The translations under genes were made by a program, and so were the position numbers. A stretch of DNA of 64,000 bases from contig NZ_CP014571.1 in NCBI RefSeq assembly GCF_017357425.1, positions 4,092,001-4,156,000 on the forward strand, in the 5' to 3' direction. This stretch comes from Arthrobacter sp. D5-1. GTDB lineage: Bacteria; Actinomycetota; Actinomycetes; Actinomycetales; Micrococcaceae. Positions 17,733 through 26,134 of the stretch are shown here, one piece after another; position 1 is the first letter of the stretch; every line of letters begins with the position of its first letter. The notes beneath the pieces are model-generated. The model was not told the DNA's origin, searched no databases, and saw nothing but the letters and a program-made list of their open reading frames with translations.

Positions 17733-18563
17733 GTGACGACTGAAGGAAAAGAGGCGCCGGGGCAAGGCGTCCGCGGCGAAGTAAGCCAGGACAGGTTCAT
17801 CGCCGGGCAGGACCTGACCAACTGGAAATCCCCCGCGGGCCGGACACTTGCCCGGGGCGCCGAAAAGGCCACGTCACTGCTGGGGCCCTACACCGCGCTC
17901 ATCATCACCTTGATAGTAGGGCTCGCTGCAGCCCTCTCGCTGGCCCTGGTTTTCGGCGAAGTCTACGAGTCCGTGACGGAAGCCGACGGCGTTGCAGGTT
18001 TGGACGATCCCGTCCTGGCCGCAGCAAAGAGCGTCCGCTCTCCCGCCCTGGACTCAGCCACCACCGCCTATACGAATATTGGCGGCACCGTGGGCATGCC
18101 CATTCTTGCCGTTGGCATCATGATCTTCCTGGCCACCAAGCGGCGATCATGGACACCGGTCATCCTGATGCTTGCTGCCGGGCTGGGCTCACTGGTCATC
18201 ACCATCTTGGGCAAGCCGATCTTCGGCCGCGCCCGCCCCGACATCGCGGACGCCATTCCTCCCTACGAGCATTCCGCATCCTTCCCCAGCGGCCATTCAC
18301 TGAACTCCATCGTGATTGCCGGCATCGTGGCCTACCTGATCATCCTGCGGCTCAAGACCTTGCGGGCACGGGTCGTCACCATACTTGTGGCCGGGGTCTT
18401 TGCCTTCACCATGGGCCTTAGCCGCGTCTACCTTGGCCACCACTGGCTGACGGATGTGCTGGCAGCCTGGGCTATCGGCGTGGCATGGTTGGCCTTGGTA
18501 ATCACCGCCCATCGCCTGTACCTGACAGTGCGGACACGGCGCCACAGGACGGTAGTCTCTTGA
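17733..18563 (+). CDS. PAP2-family membrane phosphatase
   Basis: 276 residues with five to six membrane segments. The three phosphatase motifs are complete: K...GRARP (KPIFGRARPD), PSGH (FPSGHSLNS) and SR..LGHHWLTDV. Likely substrates are undecaprenyl diphosphate or other lipid phosphates, with the active site on the outer face. A polar 40-residue N terminus precedes the first membrane segment. GTG start with AGGGGA five bases before. It stands alone; its stop overlaps the -35 of the uraD promoter. Confidence 0.87.
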   Translation: MTTEGKEAPGQGVRGEVSQDRFIAGQDLTNWKSPAGRTLARGAEKATSLLGPYTALIITLIVGLAAALSLALVFGEVYESVTEADGVAGLDDPVLAAAKSVRSPALDSATTAYTNIGGTVGMPILAVGIMIFLATKRRSWTPVILMLAAGLGSLVITILGKPIFGRARPDIADAIPPYEHSASFPSGHSLNSIVIAGIVAYLIILRLKTLRARVVTILVAGVFAFTMGLSRVYLGHHWLTDVLAAWAIGVAWLALVITAHRLYLTVRTRRHRTVVS

Positions 18564-18628
18564 CACCGGGCCGATCACTCGGCTTAACTGAATTACGTAT
18601 GCTGAAATAACAGTTCCATGATGCGGAA
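18560..18628 (+). promoter_or_regulatory. Promoter and operator of uraD-uraH
   Basis: TTGACA at 18560-18565, an 18-bp spacer and TTAACT at 18584-18589 form a probable promoter. Twenty-five bases past it is TTCCATGATGCGGAA (18614-18628), matching the operator at 809-823 in front of hyi at 12 of 15 positions and at about the same distance from the -10. A half-site TTCCGC follows at 18665. This ties uraDH and the hyi operon to one regulator. Confidence 0.68.
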
Positions 18629-18717
18629 GCTTGAAGCAAAGGCTTCCTCTTGCACCAGCAGGAGTTCCGCATAGCCCACACCATGGATGCCAGCATTTGC
18701 ACGAGGATGTCACAAGC

Positions 18718-19227
18718 ATGGAGCTTGCAGAATTCAACAGTGTTGACCGGGACGAGGCCATCAGGATCCTGACCCCCTGCCTGGATATCAGCCGCTGGGT
18801 GGAGGCCATCGCTGACGCGCGGCCCTTCGCCACCGTCGACGAACTGCTGGGCCACGCCCAGCGCGCCGCCGAACCGTTCACCACCGCCGAGGTGGAGTCA
18901 GCCATGGCACACCACCCCCGCATCGGCGAACGCCCCAAGGCCCAGACCACCGAGGCCGCAATGTCGCGTTCGGAGCAGGCCGGAGTGGATCCTGGAGACA
19001 GCCACACCACCACCGCCCTGGCTGAGTGCAACCGCGCCTACGAGGAAGAGTTCGGCAGGGTCTTCCTGATCCGTGCCGCCGGCCGCAGCGCCCAGGAGAT
19101 CCTCAGCACCCTTCAGGAACGCATCACCCACACCCCCGAAGAAGAAGACACAATTGTGGCTGGACAGCTGCGGGAGATCGCATTGTTGCGCCTCTCCGGC
19201 TTGGTCAGCGAAGGAGTCAACGCATGA
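18718..19227 (+). CDS. uraD: OHCU decarboxylase
   Basis: Decarboxylates 2-oxo-4-hydroxy-4-carboxy-5-ureidoimidazoline to (S)-allantoin, the last step of urate oxidation. 169 residues, alpha-helical. The conserved HPRIGERP motif at 66-73 carries the catalytic histidine, and ECNRAYEEEFGRVFLIRAAGRS near 108-129 is the family signature. The ATG at 18718 fits the family start. Overlaps uraH by ATGA. No urate oxidase gene follows, although it often does in related clusters. Confidence 0.92.
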   Translation: MELAEFNSVDRDEAIRILTPCLDISRWVEAIADARPFATVDELLGHAQRAAEPFTTAEVESAMAHHPRIGERPKAQTTEAAMSRSEQAGVDPGDSHTTTALAECNRAYEEEFGRVFLIRAAGRSAQEILSTLQERITHTPEEEDTIVAGQLREIALLRLSGLVSEGVNA

Positions 19228-19565
19228 GCGCTTCACAAGTAACCACCCACATCCTGGACACAGGTTCCGGCCGCCCGGCGGCGGGTGTCGCCGTCGTACT
19301 TTATGTCCGTGAAGGTGACAACTGGACCCTGGTGGCGAAGGGTGAAACCGACGCCGACGGGCGCATCAAGACCCTCGGACCGGAGCGGATTCCGGGCGGC
19401 GCTTACCGGCTGAATTTCGCCACCGGCGCCTACTACGAGGGCCTCGGCACTGAGACGTTCTTCCCTGAAGTGGACCTGAACTTCACAGTTTCCGACGCCG
19501 GCGAGCACTATCACGTGCCGCTCCTGCTGAGCCCGTTCGCATTCTCGACGTACCGCGGCAGCTGA
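19224..19565 (+). CDS. uraH: 5-hydroxyisourate hydrolase (transthyretin-like)
   Basis: Converts 5-hydroxyisourate to OHCU. 113 residues with the family's active-site histidine in VTTHILDTGSGRPA (H9), the arginine-containing strand, and the C-terminal signature YRGS at 110-113, which marks HIU hydrolases rather than true transthyretins. Start by ATGA overlap with uraD. UraH and UraD work in series, delivering allantoin to AllB encoded upstream. Confidence 0.95.
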   Translation: MSASQVTTHILDTGSGRPAAGVAVVLYVREGDNWTLVAKGETDADGRIKTLGPERIPGGAYRLNFATGAYYEGLGTETFFPEVDLNFTVSDAGEHYHVPLLLSPFAFSTYRGS

Positions 19566-19571
19566 CCCATT

Positions 19572-19637
19572 CCCGCCGAGTTCCAGTTAATGCCAATGTT
19601 CTTCAAGGACATTGGCATTAACTGTCGAATCGGCGGG
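19572..19637. repeat. 66-bp palindromic element behind uraH
   Basis: AGTTAATGCCAATGT (19585-19599) is a perfect inverted repeat of 19609-19623 around a nine-base loop. The outer arms CCCGCCGA (19572-19579) and TCGGCGGG (19630-19637) also pair, with a mismatched bulge between. It begins six bases after the uraH stop. It can act as a transcript end, but the AT-rich core and GC-rich ends look more like a mobile repeat than a standard terminator. Confidence 0.8.
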
Positions 19638-19656
19638 GAACGGTACGCTTGAAGGC

Positions 19657-19989
19657 ATGGCTTCAGAGGACACTACCCCCAACTCCGCCCGCCGCGAGAT
19701 CACGGTCCGCCGGGCACCCAAGTTTGTACCCTTCATGATTTTGGGAGCAGTGGTTGGTGCAATCGTGGCCGCCATCATCGCGTACGGCCGCCAAGCCGAC
19801 CCCGCTTTCGACGCCGGAACAGTGTTCGGCTTCTTCCTCATCGTTTGTGCGGGCGGCGGCGTCATCCTCTTCTCCATCCTTGCCCTGATCCTGGACCGCA
19901 TCAGCGTCAAGCGCTCACAGCGCGCCGTGGTTGAGCCCGTTCCGGATTCGGTTCCGGACGAAGGACCAGAGAACGACGACGTCCGCTAA
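19657..19989 (+). CDS. Small membrane protein, two transmembrane segments
   Basis: 110 residues from the ATG at 19657. Membrane segments lie around residues 20-44 (FMILGAVVGAIVAAIIAYG) and 55-80 (TVFGFFLIVCAGGGVILFSILALIL). The C terminus is acidic. A small conserved-type actinobacterial membrane protein of unknown role, encoded upstream of purF. GCTTGAAGG provides a weak ribosome-binding site. Confidence 0.7.
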   Translation: MASEDTTPNSARREITVRRAPKFVPFMILGAVVGAIVAAIIAYGRQADPAFDAGTVFGFFLIVCAGGGVILFSILALILDRISVKRSQRAVVEPVPDSVPDEGPENDDVR

Positions 19990-20136
19990 GTCGGGCGCCC
20001 GGCCCGCCTCTTCGGAGGGGAGCCAAATGTGAGACACACCGCATTTTCGACGGAACACCCCTGTTCTGCGCCCAATCAAAGGGTCACATAGGCTGCGGGG
20101 GAACGTACCACGGCCACAACATGAGACAATCGACCA

Positions 20137-21768
20137 GTGGCACGTGGCGACGGAAAACTTTCTCATGATCTTCTCCCCGGCGAAAAAGGCCCTCAGGACG
20201 CTTGTGGCGTCTTTGGGGTTTGGGCTCCCGGTGAAGAAGTAGCAAAACTCACCTATTACGGGCTGTATGCGCTGCAGCACCGCGGACAAGAATCGGCTGG
20301 TATAGCTACCAGTGACGGCAAGCGCATTAATGTCTATAAGGACATGGGCCTTGTGTCCCAGGTCTTCGATGAGACAACCCTGAACACCCTTACCGGGCAC
20401 TTGGCTGTTGGCCACTGCCGGTACTCCACCACCGGTGCAAGCCACTGGGCCAACGCGCAGCCAACCCTGGGTGCGACAGCAACCGGCACTGTTGCCTTGG
20501 CCCACAATGGCAACCTGACCAACACCGCTGAGCTCCGGGAAATGATCCTTGAGCGCAACGACGGCCAGCTGACCGGTGAAATGAAGCAGGGCAACACCTC
20601 GGACACCGCGCTGGTGACCGCGCTCCTTGAGGGCGAAGAGGGCAAGACCCTGGAGCAGACTGCACTGGAGCTGCTGCCCAAGATCAAAGGTGGCTTCTGC
20701 TTCGTCTTCATGGACGAAGGAACCCTCTACGCAGCCCGCGATACCTACGGCATCCGTCCGCTGTGTCTTGGCCGCCTGGACCGCGGCTGGGTTGTCGCTT
20801 CCGAGCAGGCAGGCCTGGCCACTGTTGGTGCGAGCTTCATCCGCGAGATCGAGCCGGGCGAGTTCATTGCCATCGACGAGGACGGCGTCCGTTCGCAGCG
20901 CTTTGCCGAGGCAACCCCTGCCGGCTGCGTCTTCGAGTACGTGTACCTCGCCCGTCCGGACGCTGCCATCGCCGGCCGCTCCGTGTACGAGGCACGCGTT
21001 GAGATGGGCCGCCAGTTGGCCCGCGAAAACACGCACGAGGCCGACCTCGTCATTCCCGTTCCCGAGTCCGGTACCCCCGCAGCTGTTGGGTACGCCGAAC
21101 AATCCGGAATCCCCTTTGCCCATGGCTTCGTCAAGAACGCCTACGTGGGCCGCACGTTCATCCAGCCGTCGCAGACCCTGCGCCAGCTGGGTATCCGGCT
21201 CAAGCTCAATGCCCTGGAATCCGTGATCCGCGGAAAGCGCATTGTGGTGGTGGACGATTCCATCGTTCGCGGCAACACCCAGCGCGCCATCGTCCGGATG
21301 CTCCGGGAAGCCGGTGCCGCCGCGGTGCACGTCAAGATTTCTTCCCCTCCTGTCCAGTGGCCCTGCTTCTACGGCATCGACTTCGCGTCCCGCGCGGAAC
21401 TGATCGCCAACGGCGCCACCATCGAGGAGATCTCCCAGGCCATCGGCGCTGACTCGCTGGCCTACATCTCCGAGGACGGCATGATCGGCGCTACCCAGCA
21501 GCCGCGCGAACGCCTCTGCACGGCCTGCTTCACCGGCAAGTACCCCATCGAGCTGCCGCACGCGGACAAGCTGGGCAAGAACCTGCTGGAACGCACGGAC
21601 CTGGGCGGCCTGGAACCAGCTGCCCAGTCCGAGTCTGTGGACGATTCCGAGGATCCGGCCGACAAGCCGGGCGCCACGGGTTGCGATCCCGGACCCGACG
21701 CCGAATTCGAGAACCTGCTGACCGACGCTGATCGTTTGACCGACGCCGACAAGAAAGAGTCTGTATGA
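20137..21768 (+). CDS. purF: Amidophosphoribosyltransferase
   Basis: First committed step of purine synthesis: PRPP plus glutamine to phosphoribosylamine. 543 residues. A propeptide of 22 residues precedes the Ntn nucleophile C23 in QDACGVFGVW. The glutaminase domain contains HRGQESAGI and CRYSTTG. The PRPP-binding loop is VVVDDSIVRG. The C-terminal CTACF segment suggests the iron-sulfur type of enzyme. GTG start. About 40 acidic residues extend the C terminus. Overlaps purM by ATGA. Confidence 0.95.
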   Translation: MARGDGKLSHDLLPGEKGPQDACGVFGVWAPGEEVAKLTYYGLYALQHRGQESAGIATSDGKRINVYKDMGLVSQVFDETTLNTLTGHLAVGHCRYSTTGASHWANAQPTLGATATGTVALAHNGNLTNTAELREMILERNDGQLTGEMKQGNTSDTALVTALLEGEEGKTLEQTALELLPKIKGGFCFVFMDEGTLYAARDTYGIRPLCLGRLDRGWVVASEQAGLATVGASFIREIEPGEFIAIDEDGVRSQRFAEATPAGCVFEYVYLARPDAAIAGRSVYEARVEMGRQLARENTHEADLVIPVPESGTPAAVGYAEQSGIPFAHGFVKNAYVGRTFIQPSQTLRQLGIRLKLNALESVIRGKRIVVVDDSIVRGNTQRAIVRMLREAGAAAVHVKISSPPVQWPCFYGIDFASRAELIANGATIEEISQAIGADSLAYISEDGMIGATQQPRERLCTACFTGKYPIELPHADKLGKNLLERTDLGGLEPAAQSESVDDSEDPADKPGATGCDPGPDAEFENLLTDADRLTDADKKESV

Positions 21769-22922
21769 GCTCCGCAACCCCCGCCGCTGGAAGCACCCCG
21801 AACAAAACAGGCATCACCTACGCTTCTGCTGGTGTCGACGTTGAAGCGGGCGACCGCGCAGTCGAACTCATGAAGGGCGCCATCAAGGCGACACACAACT
21901 CTTCGGTGATTGGCGGCGTCGGCGGTTTCGCTGGCCTGTACGACGTCTCCAAACTGCTCACCTACAAGAAGCCGCTGCTGGCCACGTCCACTGACGGTGT
22001 TGGCACCAAGGTAGCCATCGCGCAGGCCATGGACATCCACGACACCATCGGTTTCGACCTGGTGGGCATGGTGGTGGACGACATCGTCGTTGTAGGTGCT
22101 GAGCCGCTCTACATGACCGACTACATCGCGTGCGGCAAGGTTGTTCCGGAGCGGATCGCAGACATCGTCCGCGGTATCGCTGCTGCCTGCTCCGTTGCCG
22201 GCACCGCCCTGGTGGGTGGCGAAACCGCTGAGCACCCGGGCCTCCTGGGTGAGCACGAGTACGACGTCGCAGGTGCCGCAACCGGCATCGTCGAGGCCGA
22301 CGCCCTCCTCGGCCCGGACCGTGTCCGCGCCGGTGACGTCGTGATCGGTATGGCCTCCTCGGGCCTGCACTCCAACGGCTACTCACTGGTCCGCCGCGTC
22401 ATCAACCACGCCGGTTGGGCCCTGGACCGCCAGGTTTCCGAGCTCGGGCGCACCTTGGGCGAAGAACTCCTGGAGCCGACCCGCGTTTACGCAGCTGACT
22501 GCCTCGACCTTGCCCGCACCTTCCCCGTTACGGGCGGCGCGGCAGTCCACGGCTTCAGCCACGTCACCGGTGGTGGCCTGGCCGCCAACCTGGCCCGCGT
22601 CCTCCCGCAGGGCCTCGTGGCCACGGTTGACCGCAACACCTGGGAACTCCCGGCCATCTTCAAGCTGGTCTCCGAGCTCGGCAACGTGCCGTTGGCCGAC
22701 CTGGAGCGCACGCTGAACCTCGGCGTGGGCATGGTTGCCATTGTTTCCGCCGAAGCAGCAGACGCTGCAGTGGCCCGCCTCAATGACCGCGGCCTTCCGT
22801 CCTGGGTCATGGGCACCGTCTCGGCTGACAGCGACTCGATCGACAAGACCGGCCCGGACTACGTCCAGGGCGCCAAGGGCGTCGACGGCGGCGCCGTCCG
22901 TTTGGTGAACGCGTACGCCTAA
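21765..22922 (+). CDS. purM: Phosphoribosylformylglycinamidine cyclo-ligase (AIR synthetase)
   Basis: Fifth step of purine synthesis, FGAM to AIR. 385 residues, with ITYASAGVDVEAGDRAVELMK at the N terminus, the ATP-binding TDGVGTK, DDIVVVGAEPLYMTDYIACGK and GGETAEHPG motifs, and the later GFSHVTGGGLAANL. Slightly longer than typical because of a short N-terminal tail. Coupled to purF; the unit ends at the terminator at 22942. Confidence 0.95.
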   Translation: MSSATPAAGSTPNKTGITYASAGVDVEAGDRAVELMKGAIKATHNSSVIGGVGGFAGLYDVSKLLTYKKPLLATSTDGVGTKVAIAQAMDIHDTIGFDLVGMVVDDIVVVGAEPLYMTDYIACGKVVPERIADIVRGIAAACSVAGTALVGGETAEHPGLLGEHEYDVAGAATGIVEADALLGPDRVRAGDVVIGMASSGLHSNGYSLVRRVINHAGWALDRQVSELGRTLGEELLEPTRVYAADCLDLARTFPVTGGAAVHGFSHVTGGGLAANLARVLPQGLVATVDRNTWELPAIFKLVSELGNVPLADLERTLNLGVGMVAIVSAEAADAAVARLNDRGLPSWVMGTVSADSDSIDKTGPDYVQGAKGVDGGAVRLVNAYA

Positions 22923-22941
22923 GAGATATATCGCCTCTTAG

Positions 22942-22982
22942 AAAGAGCGGCCGGGCAGTCTTGGACTACCGGCCGCTCTTTT
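22942..22982. terminator. Bidirectional terminator between purM and the VOC genes
   Basis: AAAGAGCGGCCGG at 22942-22954 pairs with the complementary arm ending in a T-run at 22982; inner bases AGTC/GGACT also pair. A-rich on one side and T-rich on the other, it serves purM and the convergent VOC gene at 22990. Confidence 0.88.
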
Positions 22983-22989
22983 GCTCTTC

Positions 22990-23760
22990 CTAGACCTGGA
23001 TCAGGCTCAGGATTCCGCCCTGCGGGTCCTGGATGGTGGCCAGCGATCCCATCTCGGGCTTGTCCTCCGGCTCCACGAGGAGCTCTCCCCCGGCTGCGAC
23101 TGCCGCTTCCACGGCTTTGCGCAGGTCCGCTACACCGAAGTAGATCTGCCAACCAGCCTCGTCGCCTTCATCGGCAGGAACGATACCGGCTACTTCGTCG
23201 CCCTTGACCATCAGCGTGCTGTAGCTGCCGCCGTCGTCCTGGGGGTATTCGGTGACCTCATGACCGAAAAGCTGCTGGAAAAACGCGACGGCGGACTGTG
23301 GCTCGGGCGTCAACAGTTCAGCCCACGCCAATGCGCCGGGCTCATTGAACAGATGACTTCCCACGTGCGTTCCAGCCTGCCAAACGCCAGTGGTTCCGCC
23401 GCCGGGGGGTTCGATGAACGCCAGGACCCCCGTGTCCGCGACAGCCTCGGGACCAAACTGGAGCTTGCCGCCTGCGTGAACGGCGTCGTCGGCAATTTCT
23501 TCAGTGTCCGTGGCAGCGAAATAGATGTTCCACTGGCCATGCGTTCCGGCCGCCTCCTGCATGGGGTTCTGCGGCGCGATCACGGCCACCAGTTGATCCT
23601 TGACGAAGGCTTGCGCGTAGCTTCGGCCATCAGGAGTGGGAAGGTCCTTGAAACTCCACCCGAAGACCTGGTGATAGAAATCCTTGGCCGCGGCCACGTC
23701 CCTGGTCTGAAGGTCAGCCCAGCACGGCTCACCGCTGGCGTAACGTTTCCGTGCCGTCAT
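22990..23760 (-). CDS. Two-domain VOC-superfamily (glyoxalase-like) protein
   Basis: 256 residues with two vicinal-oxygen-chelate repeats (about 8-120 and 135-256). Each opens with a CWADLQTRD or AWAELLTPE strand and contains FYHQVFGW or FFQQLFGH. The metal-ligand pattern is not complete in both halves, so I cannot say whether it is an enzyme or binding protein. Related to Cfp30B-like proteins of actinobacteria. Overlaps the neighbour at 23757 by ATGA; the two genes are paralogous. Confidence 0.82.
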   Translation of the reverse strand: MTARKRYASGEPCWADLQTRDVAAAKDFYHQVFGWSFKDLPTPDGRSYAQAFVKDQLVAVIAPQNPMQEAAGTHGQWNIYFAATDTEEIADDAVHAGGKLQFGPEAVADTGVLAFIEPPGGGTTGVWQAGTHVGSHLFNEPGALAWAELLTPEPQSAVAFFQQLFGHEVTEYPQDDGGSYSTLMVKGDEVAGIVPADEGDEAGWQIYFGVADLRKAVEAAVAAGGELLVEPEDKPEMGSLATIQDPQGGILSLIQV

Positions 23761-24539
23761 GCTTCAAGCCCCGTCATGATGCTGAATGCTGCCCCGGCAG
23801 GATCCATGAGGACGGCCATGCGACCTACTCCCGGCACGTCGAAGGCCGGGGCTATGACGTGGCTGCCCAACTCAACGGCCTGCCCCAAGGTGGCATCAAT
23901 GTCCACCACGTTGAAGTAGGTCATCCAGAACGGCGACAACCCCTCAATAGGCAGCTTCAGGGCACCTGCAACCCGTCGTCCCTCCACCAGCAGGCTGGTG
24001 TACTCCTGCAGGTCACCGGCAGGTTCAGTTTCGCTGGCGCACCCTGTCACAGCCTCGTAGAACGCTACAGCTTTGGGGACGTCATGTGTTTGCAGCTCAT
24101 TCCAAATCATGGTGCCCGGTTCATTGACCAGGCCGGATCCCGGGTGATTGCCTGCTTCCCAGAACCCGATCTGGGCTCCGGTGGGATCTGTGGCGAAGAA
24201 CATACGCCCTGAGCCGTTCGGGACGGAGTCGGGAGGGGAAAGCAGGGTTCCTCCAGCCGCTTCCACGCGCTGCGCCGCTTCATCTGCCGAGTCCACCGCC
24301 AGGTAATTTGCCCAGTAGGACGGCATCCCTTCCGGAGCATCGGGCATCTGCTGCATCATGCCCGCGACGTAGCGGCCTTTGAGCTTTGCCATGTAATAGG
24401 TCATACCGTTCCCGGCGTCCATGGCATCCAGCTCCCATCCGAAGAGGTCGCTGTAGAACTTCCTGGAAACGTCAATATCGTTGGAGGAAAGGTCCACCCA
24501 ACATGGTGTCCCCTGCTTGTAGCTGTCAGCCTCCGGCAT
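23757..24539 (-). CDS. Two-domain VOC-superfamily protein (paralogue of the next gene)
   Basis: 260 residues with the same duplicated VOC layout as its neighbour: CWVDLSSNDIDVSRKFYSDLFGWE in the first half and IWNELQTHDVPKAVAFYEAVTG in the second. A bypass of methylglyoxal-type compounds, antibiotic binding or an unknown dioxygenase role are all possible; the sequence does not decide. First gene of the leftward two-gene unit, insulated upstream by a very strong terminator at 24580. Confidence 0.82.
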   Translation of the reverse strand: MPEADSYKQGTPCWVDLSSNDIDVSRKFYSDLFGWELDAMDAGNGMTYYMAKLKGRYVAGMMQQMPDAPEGMPSYWANYLAVDSADEAAQRVEAAGGTLLSPPDSVPNGSGRMFFATDPTGAQIGFWEAGNHPGSGLVNEPGTMIWNELQTHDVPKAVAFYEAVTGCASETEPAGDLQEYTSLLVEGRRVAGALKLPIEGLSPFWMTYFNVVDIDATLGQAVELGSHVIAPAFDVPGVGRMAVLMDPAGAAFSIMTGLEA

Positions 24540-24579
24540 GGCGTTCCTTTCGATGCACTCGAACCTCCAGCCTACGCAA

Positions 24580-24630
24580 AAAAGGGCCCTCAGGGTACGC
24601 CAATGATTGGCGTGCCCTGAGGGCCCTTTT
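24580..24630. terminator. Very long near-perfect terminator hairpin
   Basis: The two 25-base arms (24580-24604 and 24606-24630) are complementary except for one position and are separated by one base. They begin AAAAGGGCCC and end GGGCCCTTTT, so the structure works in both directions. It ends the DUF3073 transcript on the minus strand and isolates the VOC pair. Confidence 0.9.
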
Positions 24631-24723
24631 CAAAAGATATACGGCATCCGAAAATGCGCGTTGACCTTGAAGTACGACGGCGGTGCGCTACTCAGTGCCT
24701 ACGGCACCTGTTGGTTGCGACAG

Positions 24724-24948
24724 CTATCCGATCCGGCGGGTGTCAACCTCGTCGTCGTCGTCTTCCGCGTACTTATCCTCATAAGCCGAATAGTCCGGCT
24801 CCGGGGGATCGTCGGGGAAGTGGCTCTTGACACGACTGGACGGACCCGTGAGCTCCCGCTCAAGTGCCGAATAGTCAGTGTTCGGGGAGTAGTACTTAAT
24901 ATCCCGAGCCTGCTTGGTAGCTTTTGCCTTTTGACGGCCGCGCCCCAT
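24724..24948 (-). CDS. DUF3073 family protein
   Basis: 74 residues beginning MGRGRQKAKATKQARDIKYY, the invariant start of the actinobacterial DUF3073 family, followed by an acidic, tyrosine-containing tail (YSAYEDKYAEDDDDE). The basic N terminus suggests nucleic-acid or ribosome contact; function is unknown. AAGGGGG lies seven bases before the ATG. Single-gene unit. The region 24949-25190 upstream holds no other gene that I can support. Confidence 0.92.
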   Translation of the reverse strand: MGRGRQKAKATKQARDIKYYSPNTDYSALERELTGPSSRVKSHFPDDPPEPDYSAYEDKYAEDDDDEVDTRRIG

Positions 24949-25190
24949 GGCGTGACCCCCTTTTGTACTTGGACCGGAGGTGGTCACCTTGGCTATCGGT
25001 GAGGCCCCGGAATGTTTGGTCAATTTGTCGTATGTCTAGATTACATGCTTTCAGGAGTGCCTGCGCGCCACCACAGGCCCGCGCGCCTGCCGACTCAGGC
25101 CAAAACCACGGCCAAACACCTCCCCGGAGGCCAAAAATTGGGTAGAGTCTGCCTCAATGCGGCGTCACAGCAGGAAGGCACACTCCGGAA

Positions 25191-26090
25191 ATGAGCCAGG
25201 ACAACACTCCACCGCGCGATGGTTCACCACGCGAAGGGGACAAGGATGGGGTGCCGCCCGCGCCCAAAAACCCACCGCATGCAGCTGGTGAGCAGCCACC
25301 CCGGGTCCCTGGCGATCAGCCACCCGCGGCGGGTGAGCAGCCACCCACAACCCCGTTGACGCCGCCGTCGGGACTTCAGCCGGATCCTGCACCCGAGCTC
25401 GACCCTGATTTCGTGCCCGACCCAGGTTCACAGCCGGATCCCGCCCTGCCCCCCAGCGACGGGCAAGCACCTTCTTACGAAATGCCGTATCCGGGGCAGC
25501 AGCCTTATCCCGGGCAACAGCCCGATCCGGGTCAACAACCCTATCCAGGTCAAGAGTCGCCTCCAGAACCCCACGGTGATCCAGTCAAGAGGCAAAGATT
25601 GGTCATCGGCGGGATCGTAGTGGGCGTACTCGTACTCATTGGTGTGGTGATCTGGGTACTGCTGAATCTGTTGGGAACCCGGCCCGAAGCCGCTGTCACC
25701 ACCCCGAGCGCCACTGCTACCCCGGGTCCACTCCCCCGTGACGCCAACTCCAAGGACTTCCAGGTGGGCGACTGCTTCGCCGACTTTGATCCCAACGCCA
25801 GCGAGGCACGCGCCGTGGCCTGCGATACCGAACACTCGGCCCAGCTCATTGGGGTGCACGTGTACCCGGGCGACGATTCCTTCCCCGGAACCAACGCCCT
25901 CCGGGACAAGGGTCGGGAGGTGTGCAAGACCGCGGTGGCCAAGCTCACCGAGGCCGCCGATAACTACGTCTTGCTTCAGCAAAACGTCTACCCGAGCCCC
26001 ACCAGTTGGGATCGGGGCGACCGCCGCGTCGATTGCTTCATCGTGGTGGACTCGGGCAACACCATCAAGGAAGACCTCCTGCAGAAGTAG
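25191..26090 (+). CDS. Septum-formation-like membrane protein with proline-rich N terminus
   Basis: 299 residues. The N-terminal 140 are cytoplasmic and very proline-rich, with PGQQPYPGQQ-type repeats. One transmembrane segment follows (about 143-165, VIGGIVVGVLVLIGVVIWVLL), then an extracellular domain with DFQVGDCFADF, VACDTEHSAQLIG and three further cysteines, the pattern of the Septum_form (PF13845) family. It may take part in cell-envelope or division processes; direct evidence is lacking. Ends in a hairpin that overlaps its stop codon. Confidence 0.8.
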   Translation: MSQDNTPPRDGSPREGDKDGVPPAPKNPPHAAGEQPPRVPGDQPPAAGEQPPTTPLTPPSGLQPDPAPELDPDFVPDPGSQPDPALPPSDGQAPSYEMPYPGQQPYPGQQPDPGQQPYPGQESPPEPHGDPVKRQRLVIGGIVVGVLVLIGVVIWVLLNLLGTRPEAAVTTPSATATPGPLPRDANSKDFQVGDCFADFDPNASEARAVACDTEHSAQLIGVHVYPGDDSFPGTNALRDKGREVCKTAVAKLTEAADNYVLLQQNVYPSPTSWDRGDRRVDCFIVVDSGNTIKEDLLQK

Positions 26091-26120
26091 CCCGCCGGGT
26101 GCGCTTGCATCCGGCGGGCT
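26089..26120. terminator. Hairpin between convergent genes
   Basis: AGCCCGCCGG (26089-26098) pairs perfectly with CCGGCGGGCT (26111-26120), and the loop side TGC/GCA adds three pairs. The stem includes the last bases of the TAG of the septum-type gene. There is no T-run, so termination strength is uncertain. It separates that gene from clpB. Confidence 0.7.
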
Positions 26121-26134
26121 GCTTCAAGCGGACT

